Counted from the first letter of the stretch, positions 37,386 through 47,955 are shown. The stretch is DNA of 64,000 nucleotides from Pseudomonas sp. GV085 (GCF_003050925.1 NZ_QAOV01000002.1:434001-498000); one strand, 5' to 3'. Program-made: numbers and translations. The notes: generated by a model from the sequence alone, not told the origin.

Positions 37386-38819
37386 ATGGAACTACATGTT
37401 GTCATCAACGGCCGCAAGGACCTGGCCGGCCAGCTGTACAACCAACTGCGCAGCGCCATCGAGTCCGGTCGCCTGACCGCCGGGACGCAACTGCCGCCCA
37501 GCCGTTTGCTGGCCGAGCAATTGGGTATTTCGCGCAAGACCATTTCCGATACCTACTCCCAGCTGACCTACGAAAACTTCCTCACCGGCGTGGTCGGCAA
37601 AGGCACTTACGTCAACGCGCGCACTCCGAAGGTGCAGCGTAAACAGAGCCATTGCGAGCTTGCCGGTTTCGAGGTGATCGAGTCCTGGCGCAACCTGCCG
37701 GTGTTTCTGCGTCACCCGACGCTTGAGGGCTCGCTGCGCTACGACTTCATCGGCGGCGCCACCGGCAAGGGCCAGTTTCCCCAGGATGACTGGCGACGCT
37801 GCACCTCTCACGCACTGCGCCAGATTGCCGGTTCCAAAGGCCTCTACAGCCTGCCAGAGGGCTTGCCAGCCCTGCGCAACGCCATTGCCCGGCACATCGC
37901 GTTCTCCCGCGGGGTCAATTGCCAGGATGAAGATGTGGTGGTGTGCAATGGCGCGCAGCAGGCGCTGGACCTGATCGCCAGGGTGCTGATCAGTCCGGGT
38001 AGCCTAGTCGCCATGGAAGACCCAGGCTACCCACCGGCGCGGCTGCTGTTCGGCAGCCATGGCGCCACGGTGATTGGCATGCCGGTGGACGCCGAAGGCA
38101 TTGTGGTGGACCAGATTCCTCGCGGTACGCGCCTGATCCACGTCACCCCTTCGCACCAGTTCCCGCTGGGCATGCCGATGAGCCAGGCGCGTCGGGTAGC
38201 CCTGCTGGCCAAGGCTCATGAGCTGGGCGCGATCATCATCGAGGACGACTACGACAGCGAATTCCGCTACGAGGGCCGTCCTGCCGATTCCCTGCAAAGC
38301 ATGGATGAACGGGGGATCGTCGCTTACGTCGGAACGTTTTCGAAAACCCTGTTGCCGGAACTGCGTCTGGGCTATGCGATCCTGCCGCCAGCAATCCTCG
38401 AGGCCGTGGTTCGTGCCAAACAGCTCACCGACCTGCACACTTCGACCCTGCCGCAATGGGCGCTGGCCAAGTTCATCGCCGAAGGCTGCCTGCTCAAGCA
38501 CATCCGGCGCTGCCATACGATCTATGCCGGGCGCCGCGAGCGAATCCTGACGCGTATGGCCGGCGATCTCTCGCCCTGGCTCGAGGCGGTGCCGACCACC
38601 GCCGGTTTCCACATGGTGGTGATGTGCAAAGTGCCGATGGATATTCCATTAGTGATCGAACTGGCGAAAAAAGTCGAAGTCGGGCTCTATGCCATCGACA
38701 GCTTCTTCTATCAGCAAGCGCCCAAGGCCGGGCTTTTCCTCGGTTTTGGCGCCATCGAAACCCTTGACATCGACATCGCCCTGGACCGTTTGCGCGACAT
38801 TCTGCAGCAGGTGGCCTGA
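37386..38819 (+). CDS. MocR-type GntR/aminotransferase regulator
   Basis: 477 aa. N-terminal GntR helix-turn-helix (GTQLPPSRLLAEQLGISRKTISDTYSQLTYENFL) and C-terminal aminotransferase fold. The PLP Lys is in GTFSKTLLPELRLGY, with IIIEDDYDSEFRYEGRP and THPSHQ-like HVTPSHQFPLG before it, as in PdxR-type regulators. A TTG 45 bases upstream is in frame, but ATG 37386 is preferred. It is divergent from the AhpD-like gene (205 bp apart), the usual arrangement for MocR regulators and their targets. It is distinct from the MocR at 6649 in both sequence and context. Confidence 0.88.
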   Translation: MELHVVINGRKDLAGQLYNQLRSAIESGRLTAGTQLPPSRLLAEQLGISRKTISDTYSQLTYENFLTGVVGKGTYVNARTPKVQRKQSHCELAGFEVIESWRNLPVFLRHPTLEGSLRYDFIGGATGKGQFPQDDWRRCTSHALRQIAGSKGLYSLPEGLPALRNAIARHIAFSRGVNCQDEDVVVCNGAQQALDLIARVLISPGSLVAMEDPGYPPARLLFGSHGATVIGMPVDAEGIVVDQIPRGTRLIHVTPSHQFPLGMPMSQARRVALLAKAHELGAIIIEDDYDSEFRYEGRPADSLQSMDERGIVAYVGTFSKTLLPELRLGYAILPPAILEAVVRAKQLTDLHTSTLPQWALAKFIAEGCLLKHIRRCHTIYAGRRERILTRMAGDLSPWLEAVPTTAGFHMVVMCKVPMDIPLVIELAKKVEVGLYAIDSFFYQQAPKAGLFLGFGAIETLDIDIALDRLRDILQQVA

Positions 38820-38942
38820 CGGATTGGCCTGCGGCTTTATCCGGCGATTGGCTATTGGCGGTCCACGGGGGCAGGCCTATCCTGCATAGGCGTTATCCCT
38901 CAATGAGCAGGATTCGTCCGGCCTGATTCAGGAGTGTGAGCA

Positions 38943-39236
38943 ATGTCCCATGAAGTGATCAATACCGTACAGGTACAGGCCGCCGCCGGCCGCTCGGATG
39001 AACTGGGTAAGCAACTGCAAAAGATTGTCGAAACCCTGCGTGAACTACCGGGCTGCGAATCCTATATGGTCGACCGCTGCCCCGAGGACACCAATCGCTG
39101 GACCGTCAGCGCCCACTGGCAATCGGAAGCGGCCATGCGATCGCATTTCAACTGCCCGCAGGTCCAGGGCTTCATCAGCCTGATCGATAGCCAACTGGCC
39201 AACGCCGTGGACTTCAACAGCTTTCCGATCGTTTAA
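38943..39236 (+). CDS. Antibiotic biosynthesis monooxygenase (ABM) domain protein
   Basis: 97 aa, a single ABM ferredoxin-like fold: VINTVQVQAAAGRSDELGKQ, LPGCESYMVDRCPEDTNRW, VSAHWQSEAAMRSHF. The SAHW and terminal-strand pattern fits the YgiN/ABM group of quinone- or small-molecule-oxidising dimers, but the substrate is unknown. AGGAG lies nine bases upstream of the ATG. It follows the MocR gene by 123 bases on the same strand. Confidence 0.83.
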   Translation: MSHEVINTVQVQAAAGRSDELGKQLQKIVETLRELPGCESYMVDRCPEDTNRWTVSAHWQSEAAMRSHFNCPQVQGFISLIDSQLANAVDFNSFPIV

Positions 39237-39247
39237 AAACAAGATCA

Positions 39248-39315
39248 AAAGATCGCAGCCTGCGGCAGCTCCTGCACGGAATTCTCCGCAGGAGCTGCCG
39301 CAGGCTGCGATCTTT
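39248..39315. repeat. Perfect 28-bp inverted repeat (REP-type hairpin)
   Basis: The arms at 39248-39275 and 39288-39315 are exact complements around a 12-base loop; the left arm begins AAAGATCGCAGCCTGCGGCA. Same family as 6527-6599. It lies twelve bases after the ABM gene and ends in TTT-rich sequence, so it may also act as a terminator. Confidence 0.85.
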
Positions 39316-39429
39316 GCTTTTAACGCCGGTTAATTGGTCCCCTCGCCTTCCCCAATATTGGCTGTTTAACCTCTATTACTTGCGCACTACTGTTGTTTTC
39401 GACAACTAACCCACCGCAGGTAAAGAACC

Positions 39430-39840
39430 ATGAACGTGTTGCGCTTCTGTGCTGCCCCCCTTGCCGCCCTGGCCCTGATGTTTTGTGCATCGGCTTTTGC
39501 CCATGATCCTTCGGAAAAGGTGACTGTCCTGCAGGACGAATTGCTGAAGAACGTCCCCGGTAAAAAAGCGCTGATGATCGAAGTCGATTACCAACCCGGT
39601 CAGTCGTCCATCGCCCACAAACACGATGGCTCCACCATGGCCTACGTCACCTCGGGAGCAATCGTTTCTCAAGTCAGGGGCGAGCCGGCGAAAACCTACA
39701 AGGCCGGTGAGTTCTGGTATGAGCCGGCGGGATCGGAACACCTGGTATCGAAAAACGCCAGCGCAACCAAACCGGCCAAATTGCTGGTGTTCATGGTGTT
39801 GGCCCCGGATGAAAAAGTGCTGATCCCATTGGAACACTGA
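39430..39840 (+). CDS. Secreted cupin-domain protein
   Basis: 136 aa. A signal peptide (MNVLRFCAAPLAALALMFCASAFA, cut before HDP) exports it. The single cupin has metal-ligand pattern SSIAHKHDGSTMAYVTSG and the second motif KAGEFWYEPAGSEHLV. Small secreted cupins of this type are common in pseudomonads; the function is unknown. An AGG-type ribosome site precedes the ATG. An intrinsic terminator follows at 39862. Confidence 0.85.
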   Translation: MNVLRFCAAPLAALALMFCASAFAHDPSEKVTVLQDELLKNVPGKKALMIEVDYQPGQSSIAHKHDGSTMAYVTSGAIVSQVRGEPAKTYKAGEFWYEPAGSEHLVSKNASATKPAKLLVFMVLAPDEKVLIPLEH

Positions 39841-39861
39841 TGCCTGAACGTGCAGCTATAA

Positions 39862-39896
39862 ATAAAAAGGCCCGAATCGCGAATTCGGGACTTTTA
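39862..39896 (+). terminator. Intrinsic terminator after the cupin gene
   Basis: CCCGAAT (39871-39877) pairs with ATTCGGG (39883-39889), loop CGCGA, preceded by an A-run and followed by ACTTTTAATTT. Confidence 0.75.
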
Positions 39897-40069
39897 ATTT
39901 CCTCACGCAATTAACCGAAGACTTTTAAACCAAACAAAACTATTGGCCACCTGACAAGTGCGGATATTTGCCATTTAAATAAATCAACCAGGGTTTAGTC
40001 TTGAGTCACCGCCGGAACAGCACCGGCAACTTTAACTTTCGACTAAAATTGTTTCACTGGAGAAACACC

Positions 40070-40780
40070 ATGAAACTTGCGCTTGCCAGTACGTTGACCA
40101 TGGCTGTTGTATTAACCGGCTGCTCGATCCCCACCGCGCCCACGGCGGTCTCTTCGCTGAACGGTATCTTCACCGAACCGGTGGGCCGTAGCGCTGCCAC
40201 CAGCATTACCAACGGCAGCCATGTTTCGTTGGGCGTTATCTACAGCCAATCCACTCAGACCAATCGTGCCTACCTTCGGGATTATCAAGCCAACGCCGGC
40301 ACCGGTTTCGGCCAGAGCCTGCTGGTGCAGCCGATTCATGACGCCTACGTAGCCACCTCCAGGCCAGACCAGGCGGTGGATTGGGTCAAGGCCTCCCTGC
40401 AGCGGCAATTTGGCTCGGTTATCGTATACCCGGACATTCAGAGCCTCAGGGCAGCGAAACCGGATGTGATGGCAGTGGTCGACACCCGCAGTCAACTGAT
40501 GACCTCGCGCAGTTCGGATATCCAGGCGGATGTCCGTGCGGACTTTTATGACAAGAACTTCAACTACATCGGTACTGCGCAAGGTCATGACGCCAAGGCA
40601 CTTAGTCCGGTTTGGGCCGACTTTAAACGCAGCGAGGAGATAGTTGCCGACATTAACGAACAACAAAATGTGCAAGTAAGGGCCTTGCAAAAGTTTGACC
40701 AGTCGCTCAGTAATTTATTGACCAGCCCGACAAGTAATGTGTCGATGTTTGGTAGTGAATCTGGTCAAAAGTTGTATTGA
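40070..40780 (+). CDS. Lipoprotein of unknown function
   Basis: 236 aa. The N-terminus MKLALASTLTMAVVLTGCSI is a lipoprotein signal with lipobox LTGC. The mature part contains no cysteine-rich or catalytic motif that I recognise; it has an alpha/beta pattern with FGSVIVYPDIQSLRAAKPDVMAVVDT and a C-terminal helix. The start has GGAGA upstream (an in-frame TTG at 40001 is unlikely). It appears monocistronic, with an upstream terminator and a downstream REP. Confidence 0.78.
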   Translation: MKLALASTLTMAVVLTGCSIPTAPTAVSSLNGIFTEPVGRSAATSITNGSHVSLGVIYSQSTQTNRAYLRDYQANAGTGFGQSLLVQPIHDAYVATSRPDQAVDWVKASLQRQFGSVIVYPDIQSLRAAKPDVMAVVDTRSQLMTSRSSDIQADVRADFYDKNFNYIGTAQGHDAKALSPVWADFKRSEEIVADINEQQNVQVRALQKFDQSLSNLLTSPTSNVSMFGSESGQKLY

Positions 40781-40794
40781 TCTCACCGCCCTCT

Positions 40795-40881
40795 TCGCGG
40801 GCAAGCCCGCTCCCACAGTAATTGGTGTCTTACACACCACTCATGTACACCCCATTTACTGTGGGAGCGAGCTTGCTCGCG
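40795..40881. repeat. REP palindrome pair
   Basis: TTCGCGGGCAAGCCCGCTCC near 40795 and TGTGGGAGCGAGCTTGCTCG to 40881 are imperfect inverted arms around a 45-base spacer. The two arms belong to slightly different REP variants. Located between the lipoprotein gene and the gdhB terminator. Confidence 0.75.
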
Positions 40882-40916
40882 ATGGCGCCGGTACAAACGC
40901 CACAAGATTCCCAGGC

Positions 40917-40953
40917 AAAAAAAAACCCCGCATCTTTCGATGCGGGGCTTTTT
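40917..40953. terminator. Bidirectional intrinsic terminator
   Basis: CCCCGCATC and GATGCGGGG form a 9-bp stem (40926-40947, loop TTTC), flanked by an A-run on the left and CTTTTT on the right. It serves gdhB on the minus strand (stop 15 bases away) and can end plus-strand transcripts from the lipoprotein gene. Confidence 0.88.
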
Positions 40954-40967
40954 CATTCAACGCCTGA

Positions 40968-43900
40968 TCAGGCAGCCGGTTCCAGCTCGGCGGCGACAGC
41001 GGCAGGCACCACCGCCTGACCGCTTAACGCCAGGTCCAGCAGTTCGCGGTTGGCCACCGCGTACATGGCGTAGTCGGTGCCGCTGGCGGCACGGATTTCC
41101 ACCAGCATGGTGCGCCAGCGTTCGATCATGCTCTCGTGCTGATCCATCCACAGGGAGAGCCGTGTTTCCACGTCCTGGGTACCATCGCCCTGTTGCAGGA
41201 CCGAGATGGTGATCGCACGTTGCTGCCAGTCGACGTCATCGCGGAACGCTTCACGGGCCAGGGCCTGCCAGTTGTTTTCAACCGGCAGAGCGCTGATCTG
41301 TTGCATGTACCAGGTGATGTCCAGCGCACTGCCCACGGCGAAGTAGGCCTTGGCCACGTCCGCAGGGTCCTGGCCGGTCACGTCGGAGGCCTCGATGATC
41401 GGCAGCAAGGTGTACAGGTGCGAGGTGCCAGCCACCATGCGCGCCAGCAGCTCCGGTACACCGGCTGCGACGTACGCCTGGTAACGGGCCTGCCAGGTTT
41501 CGTGGATCTCGCCACTGAGCAACTCGTCGAGCTTGAGGCCCAACTCCTTCAGGTGCGGACCGAAGTGGGCGACGTCACGGGCAGCGTTCTGCTCGTTGCG
41601 ACGGGCACGCAGGAACCAGCGCGTGGCGCGGCGGCCCAGACGCATCAGCTCGTCCATCAGCTCCAGTTGCACGTCGGCGCAGACCTGGTAGTCCAGGTTC
41701 TCGATCTGACGGAACCAATGCGGGAGGTGGAAAATGTCGCGCACGATCACGTAGGCGCCGGCCACGTTCGCCGGGCTCATGCCGGTCGACTCTTTGAGTC
41801 GCTGAACGAAGGTAATGCCCATGTGGTTGACCAGATCGTTGGCGATCTGGGTGCTGACGATTTCGCGCTTCAGACGGTGACGACGCATCGCCGCGGAGAA
41901 CTTGCTCACCAGGGTTGGCGGGAAAGCGGTTTCCATGTCGCGGGTCAGGTAGTCGTCGTCCGGCACCAGGGAGCCCAGCAACTGCTCCTTGAGGTCGATC
42001 TTGCTGTACGAGATCAGCACCGACAGCTCGGCGCGGGTCAGGCCGTGGCCTGCGGCGATGCGCTCGTTGATTGCATCTTCGGCCGGCAGGAACTCGATGG
42101 CGCGATCCAGCTTGCCGCGACCTTCCAGATCGTTCATCAAGCGCTTGTATTCGGCAATCCGCGGCAAGGCGCGACGGGCTGCCAGGGACAGGGCCTGAGT
42201 CTGCTTGTAGTTGTTGCCCAGCACCAGACCACCGACTTCGTCGGTCATGCTCGCCAGCAACTGGTTACGTTGCTTGTCGGTCATGTCGCCGGCCTGAACC
42301 ACTTCGTTCAGCAGGATCTTGATGTTCACTTCGTGGTCGGAGCAGTCCACGCCACCGGCGTTGTCGATGAAGTCGGTGTTGGAACCGCCGCCATTGAGGC
42401 CGAACTCGACGCGACCCAGTTGGGTCATGCCCAGGTTACCGCCCTCGCCCACGACTTTGCAGCGCAGTTCGTTGCCGTTCACGCGCAGTGCATCGTTAGC
42501 CTTGTCGCCGACATCGGCGTGGCTTTCGCTGCTGGCTTTGACGTAAGTACCGATACCGCCGTTCCACAGCAGATCCACCGGAGCCTTGAGCAAGGCGTTC
42601 AGCAGTTCGGTCGGGGTCAGCTTGTCGGCCTGGATGTCGAAGCGCTCTTGCATCTGCGGGGAAATCGCGATGCTCTTCGCGCTACGCGAGAAGATGCCGC
42701 CGCCTTCGGACATGATGCTGGTGTCGTAGTCCGACCAGGCCGAACGCGGCAGGTCGAACAGGCGCTGACGCTCGGCGAAGCTCGATGCCGGCTCAGGGTT
42801 CGGGTCGATGAAGATGTGCAGGTGGTTGAACGCTGCGACCAGTTGCAGCTTGTCGGACATCAGCAAGCCGTTGCCGAACACGTCACCGGCCATGTCGCCG
42901 ACGCCCACGACAGTGATGCTGTCTTCCTGGACATTGATACCGCGCTCGCGGAAGTGGCGCTGTACGCCGACCCACGCGCCCTTGGCGGTGATGCCCATTT
43001 TCTTGTGGTCGTAACCGGCCGAACCACCGGACGCAAACGCGTCACCCAGCCAGAAGCCGTAGTCGATGGCGATGCCGTTGGCAATGTCGGAGAAGGTTGC
43101 AGTGCCCTTGTCCGCCGCGACTACCAGATACGGGTCATCGTGGTCATGACGCACGACGTTGGCCGGTGGCACCAGGGCGCCGTCTTTCAGGTTGTCGGTG
43201 ATGTCCAGCAGGCCCGAAATGAAGATGCGGTAGCAGGCGATGCCCTCGGCCGCGATCTCGTCACGGCTGCCGCCCAGTGGCAGGCGACGCGGCAGGAAGC
43301 CGCCCTTCGCGCCCACCGGCACGATCACCGAGTTCTTCACTTGCTGGGCTTTTACCAGGCCCAGGACTTCGGTGCGGTAGTCTTCTTCACGGTCGGACCA
43401 GCGCAGGCCGCCACGAGCCACGTTGCCGAAGCGCAGGTGCACGCCTTCGACACGCGGCGAGTAGACGAAGATTTCGAACTTCGGTACCGGCTTGGGCAGT
43501 TCAGGAATCAAGTGCGGGTTGAACTTGAAGCTGAAGTACGACTTGTTATGGCCGTTGGCATCGGTCTGGTAGAAGTTGGTGCGCAGGGTGGCCTTGATCA
43601 GGTCCAGGTAGCGACGCAGGATGCGGTCTTCGTTGAGTACCTGGACGTCGTCCAGGGCGCTGTGAATCGCGTGTTCCAGGCGTTGTTGCTTGTCGTCCAG
43701 ATCGTCGCCGGTCAGCTTGCGCGCCAGGTAGAAACGGGTCTTGAACAACCGGGTCAGCTCGCGAGCGATGTCGGTGTGATTGTTCAGGGTGCTGGCGATG
43801 TAGCCCAGGTCGAAACCCAGACGAATCTGCTTCATGTAGCGGGCGTAGGCACGCAGCAGCGCCACGTCGCGCCATGGCAGGCCGGCGGTCAGGACCAGAC

Positions 43901-45863
43901 GGTTGAACGCATCGTTCTCGGCATCGCCACGCACGATGTGGACGAATGCGTCCTGCAGCGTGTCGTTGAGTTGCTGGATGTCGAGTTCCAGGCCTTCAGC
44001 GGCAGTGAACGCGAAATCGTGAATCCAGAACTCGCGGCCACTGTTGTGACGCAGGCGGTACGGGAACTCACCCAGCACACGCAGGCCGAGGTTTTCCAGG
44101 ATTGGCAGTACATCGGACAACGCCAGCGGGGTATCGGCGTGGTACAGCTTGCAGTGCAGCATGCGCTGGCCGGACACCTGGCCCAGCGGCTGGTAGAAGC
44201 TCATCACCAGCGGATTTTTTTCGTTGAGGCTCAGCAGGTGCTGCATGTCGACCACTGCCGAGTGAGCGGCGAAACGCTCGCGGTAGCCGGCCGGGAAGCC
44301 TTTCGGGAAGTCAGCCAGCACGTTGGTGCCGTGGGCTTCGCCGAAGCTTTCGATGGTCAGGGCGGCGTAGTCGTCCTGCCAGCTGCGGCAGGCCTGCACC
44401 ACTTCTTTTTCCAGCAGCAGCGGGTCGATGTCGAGACGGTTTTTCGGGTCGACGCGCAGGATCAGCTGCACGCGGGCCAGCACGGACTCGGAGAAGAACG
44501 TCCAGAACTCGCAATCGGTCGCTTTCAGGCGATCCATCAGCACTTGCTGGATCTTCTGACGCACTTCGGTGGAATAGATATCACGCGGCACGTAGGCCAG
44601 GCAGTAGCAGAAACGGCCGTACGGGTCTTTGCGCAGGAACACGCGAATCTTGTTGCGTTCCTGGATCTGCACGATCGACATCACGGTGCTGAACAGCTCG
44701 TCCACCGGGGTCTGGAACAGATCGTCGCGCGGCAGCACTTCGAGCACCTGCGCCAGTTCCTTGCCCAGGTGAGCCTTGGCCTGGAAACCCGAACGGCGTT
44801 CGACTTCCTCGACCTTGCGGCGGATGTACGGGATCACCCGCACGCTCTCGCCATACACCGACGAGGTGTACAGGCCCATGAAACGGCATTCCTTGATGAC
44901 CTTGCCGTTGGCATCAACTTCACGGATCGACACGAAATCCGGGTAAGCCGGACGGTGGACACGGCTTGGGTGCGAAGCCTTGGCGAACGACAGCAGGGTC
45001 GGTTCGCGCAGGTAGTTCACGGCGTAGTCTTCGATGCGCAGGTCATCGTAGGTCAGGCCGGCGCGCAGCAGTTTGGTCAGGCCGAGGAAGGAGTCCTTGT
45101 CATAGACGATGTGGCCGCCATCGGCTTCATCGCTGACCACGAACTCTTCGTAGCCGAGGAAGGTGAAGTGGTTACCCACCAGCCATTCCAGGAAGCTCTT
45201 GATTTCGCTCTTCTCATCGCCATCGACGGTGAACTGGCTGTTGTCCAGCATGGTCAGGATGTCCTGGACCTTGGCCTTCATCGGCTCGAAATCGCCAACG
45301 GCCACGCGGACTTCACCGAGCACCTGCTCCAGCTCTTTGCTCAGGACATTGAGCTCGGCGGTGTTGGCGCAGCGGTCGATTTCCAGGAACATCAGCGATT
45401 CTTGCTGAATGTCGTCGCCCTGGGTGCCTTTGGGCAGGATTTCCAACAGCTCGCCCTTGCTGCCACGACGCACGCTGAGCACGGTGGTTTGCAGGGTATG
45501 GATGCTGTAGCCGCGGCGGTTCAGCTCGGTACGCACCGAGTCCACCAGGAATGGCAGGTCGTGGTGCAGCACTTCGACCGCGGTGTGGGTCGACTGCCAG
45601 CCGTGGCGTTCGTAATCGGGGTTGAAGACGCGCACTTGCGGTTGCGCGTGATCGAAGCGCTCAAGCAGGCGCCATGCAGAAAGGGTGCAGCCAGCAAGGT
45701 CGGACAACCGACGCTGGGTCAGCTCGTCAAGGGAAATGATGCCGAAGAATTGTTCAGCGAACAGCGCCACTTGTGGCAGTGCCTGTTCACTGATGTGCTG
45801 CGCCAGTGCCGCTTGCAGTTGGTGCTGGAAGTCGGCTTTGCTGGCTGCGGTGAAGAACGCCAT
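40968..45863 (-). CDS. gdhB: NAD-specific glutamate dehydrogenase, L-180 class
   Basis: 1631 aa, right for the large (180 kDa) class that oxidises glutamate to 2-oxoglutarate and ammonia. The N-terminal half is the ACT-like regulatory region; the catalytic core contains RFGNVARGGLRWSDREEDYRTEVLGL, SVIVPVGAKGGF (catalytic Lys) and VVAADKGTATFSDIANGIA. The NAD-binding part has VGVGDMAGDVFGNGLL and VGEGGNLGMTQLGR. ATG 45863 (MAFFTAASKADF) is chosen over an ATG 48 bases upstream because it has GGAG nine bases before it. Expression and allosteric control (arginine-activated in PAO1) cannot be read here. It precedes the moxR group as in PAO1 PA3068. Confidence 0.97.
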   Translation of the reverse strand: MAFFTAASKADFQHQLQAALAQHISEQALPQVALFAEQFFGIISLDELTQRRLSDLAGCTLSAWRLLERFDHAQPQVRVFNPDYERHGWQSTHTAVEVLHHDLPFLVDSVRTELNRRGYSIHTLQTTVLSVRRGSKGELLEILPKGTQGDDIQQESLMFLEIDRCANTAELNVLSKELEQVLGEVRVAVGDFEPMKAKVQDILTMLDNSQFTVDGDEKSEIKSFLEWLVGNHFTFLGYEEFVVSDEADGGHIVYDKDSFLGLTKLLRAGLTYDDLRIEDYAVNYLREPTLLSFAKASHPSRVHRPAYPDFVSIREVDANGKVIKECRFMGLYTSSVYGESVRVIPYIRRKVEEVERRSGFQAKAHLGKELAQVLEVLPRDDLFQTPVDELFSTVMSIVQIQERNKIRVFLRKDPYGRFCYCLAYVPRDIYSTEVRQKIQQVLMDRLKATDCEFWTFFSESVLARVQLILRVDPKNRLDIDPLLLEKEVVQACRSWQDDYAALTIESFGEAHGTNVLADFPKGFPAGYRERFAAHSAVVDMQHLLSLNEKNPLVMSFYQPLGQVSGQRMLHCKLYHADTPLALSDVLPILENLGLRVLGEFPYRLRHNSGREFWIHDFAFTAAEGLELDIQQLNDTLQDAFVHIVRGDAENDAFNRLVLTAGLPWRDVALLRAYARYMKQIRLGFDLGYIASTLNNHTDIARELTRLFKTRFYLARKLTGDDLDDKQQRLEHAIHSALDDVQVLNEDRILRRYLDLIKATLRTNFYQTDANGHNKSYFSFKFNPHLIPELPKPVPKFEIFVYSPRVEGVHLRFGNVARGGLRWSDREEDYRTEVLGLVKAQQVKNSVIVPVGAKGGFLPRRLPLGGSRDEIAAEGIACYRIFISGLLDITDNLKDGALVPPANVVRHDHDDPYLVVAADKGTATFSDIANGIAIDYGFWLGDAFASGGSAGYDHKKMGITAKGAWVGVQRHFRERGINVQEDSITVVGVGDMAGDVFGNGLLMSDKLQLVAAFNHLHIFIDPNPEPASSFAERQRLFDLPRSAWSDYDTSIMSEGGGIFSRSAKSIAISPQMQERFDIQADKLTPTELLNALLKAPVDLLWNGGIGTYVKASSESHADVGDKANDALRVNGNELRCKVVGEGGNLGMTQLGRVEFGLNGGGSNTDFIDNAGGVDCSDHEVNIKILLNEVVQAGDMTDKQRNQLLASMTDEVGGLVLGNNYKQTQALSLAARRALPRIAEYKRLMNDLEGRGKLDRAIEFLPAEDAINERIAAGHGLTRAELSVLISYSKIDLKEQLLGSLVPDDDYLTRDMETAFPPTLVSKFSAAMRRHRLKREIVSTQIANDLVNHMGITFVQRLKESTGMSPANVAGAYVIVRDIFHLPHWFRQIENLDYQVCADVQLELMDELMRLGRRATRWFLRARRNEQNAARDVAHFGPHLKELGLKLDELLSGEIHETWQARYQAYVAAGVPELLARMVAGTSHLYTLLPIIEASDVTGQDPADVAKAYFAVGSALDITWYMQQISALPVENNWQALAREAFRDDVDWQQRAITISVLQQGDGTQDVETRLSLWMDQHESMIERWRTMLVEIRAASGTDYAMYAVANRELLDLALSGQAVVPAAVAAELEPAA

Positions 45864-46367
45864 CTGTGGTACTCCGCTTGGGCTTGTTATTGATGGAAGC
45901 GTCGCGTGCAAAGCCCCTGTTCGGGGCTACCCGTCACCCGGCTCCTGATTCTCGGGCAGAGGAAACAGGGTGACAGGTGGGTGAAGCTGGACGAGACACT
46001 CAGGTCACATTCACCTTCCGTGAATGGGCATCTGCAAAAACGACTGGGCCGGGTGCAGCGCAATGTTTTTACGGGTGCTCATCCGTTGCGCAGCTTAACG
46101 AGTGCGGCAAGGCCCATGCTTGCGGTGCTGCGACATATTCGGTCATCGGTACGCAGCTCAAGGCACGCGCATCGAACAACACTAGCATTCGCACAGAAAA
46201 ATGACGGTTTTTCGTCCGGTTTTACGGGACATGCGTACCAGAAATGACCAGTAACACTCTCTCCGTCCACGACCGGGTCTTTGACACTCGGACGAGCAGA
46301 AATCTTCGCGGGCTGGCAAAATCGCCCTTTGTTGCGTTTACCACGCCCGCCGGGCCAGGAATTTCCC
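45864..46367. other. 504-bp divergent promoter region
   Basis: This lies between the gdhB start (minus) and the small acidic protein start (plus). It should contain the promoters of both. No convincing gene was seen; short open frames such as 46079-46432 (minus) are antisense readings. No clear operator palindrome found by eye. Confidence 0.5.
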
Positions 46368-46721
46368 ATGAAAATGAAAACCGCCCTCTTGATCGTCAAC
46401 CCTTGCGACGACGAAGAAGACAACATGGCCATGCTCTGCTGCCACAGCGACCAGGGCGAAATGTTCCTGATGAGCCGCTACCCCGATGAAGACGAGCTGG
46501 AAATCACCCTCGACGGCGAGCCTTCGACGCTCGATGGCGTGAAAGTCACGCTCAGCCCTACTCTGCTGAAGATTGAAATTGCGGCGGCGGATGCTGATGT
46601 GCTGAATGGGGATGATGTGCTGGAGATCACCTTCAATCCGGACATGGTGGATCTGGCTGAAGTGGAAGTGACCTTGCAGAACATTCTTAAGGGTACTGGT
46701 ACCTTTATCAGCCAGATTTGA
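46368..46721 (+). CDS. Small acidic conserved hypothetical protein
   Basis: 117 aa, rich in Asp and Glu (NPCDDEEDNMAMLCC, YPDEDELEITLDGEPS, IEIAAADADVLNGDDVLEI). No signal peptide or motif known to me. ATG 46368 has AGGAA upstream. Its place between gdhB and moxR matches PAO1 PA3069, so it is conserved in Pseudomonas, but its role is unknown. Confidence 0.8.
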   Translation: MKMKTALLIVNPCDDEEDNMAMLCCHSDQGEMFLMSRYPDEDELEITLDGEPSTLDGVKVTLSPTLLKIEIAAADADVLNGDDVLEITFNPDMVDLAEVEVTLQNILKGTGTFISQI

Positions 46722-46738
46722 GGTGTTTGATCTGCCCT

Positions 46739-46810
46739 CATCGCGAGCAGGCTCACTCCTACAGTTGATCGTCGTACACCGTCAATGTAGGAGTGAGCCT
46801 GCTCGCGATG
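46739..46810. repeat. REP palindrome pair, perfect 24-bp arms
   Basis: ATCGCGAGCAGGCTCACTCC and the exact complementary arm (46787-46810) surround a 24-base spacer. This is the REP variant with CACTCC/GGAGTG. Between the acidic protein gene and moxR. Confidence 0.85.
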
Positions 46811-46990
46811 AGGCCGGTACAGCCACCCAATCACTCCCCTGCTACAAAAATCCAGCAATTGCCCCAATCATTTCCCGCACTTTGCGCAAAATGCCGTTAG
46901 TCGGCGCCCCCTGCGATGGATTAAAGTAACGCCCCCGGCCCTGGCGTACTTCGAACGTCCTCGGCCACCCTTTTGCAGGAACAGTCATCG

Positions 46991-47950
<960 letters not shown>

Positions 47951-47955
47951 CCCCG

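Noticed and set aside
41136..45893. Plus-strand frame of 1585 codons as a gene
   Set aside because: It is the in-register antisense of gdhB, whose conserved motifs and ribosome site are on the minus strand; it has no recognisable domain.
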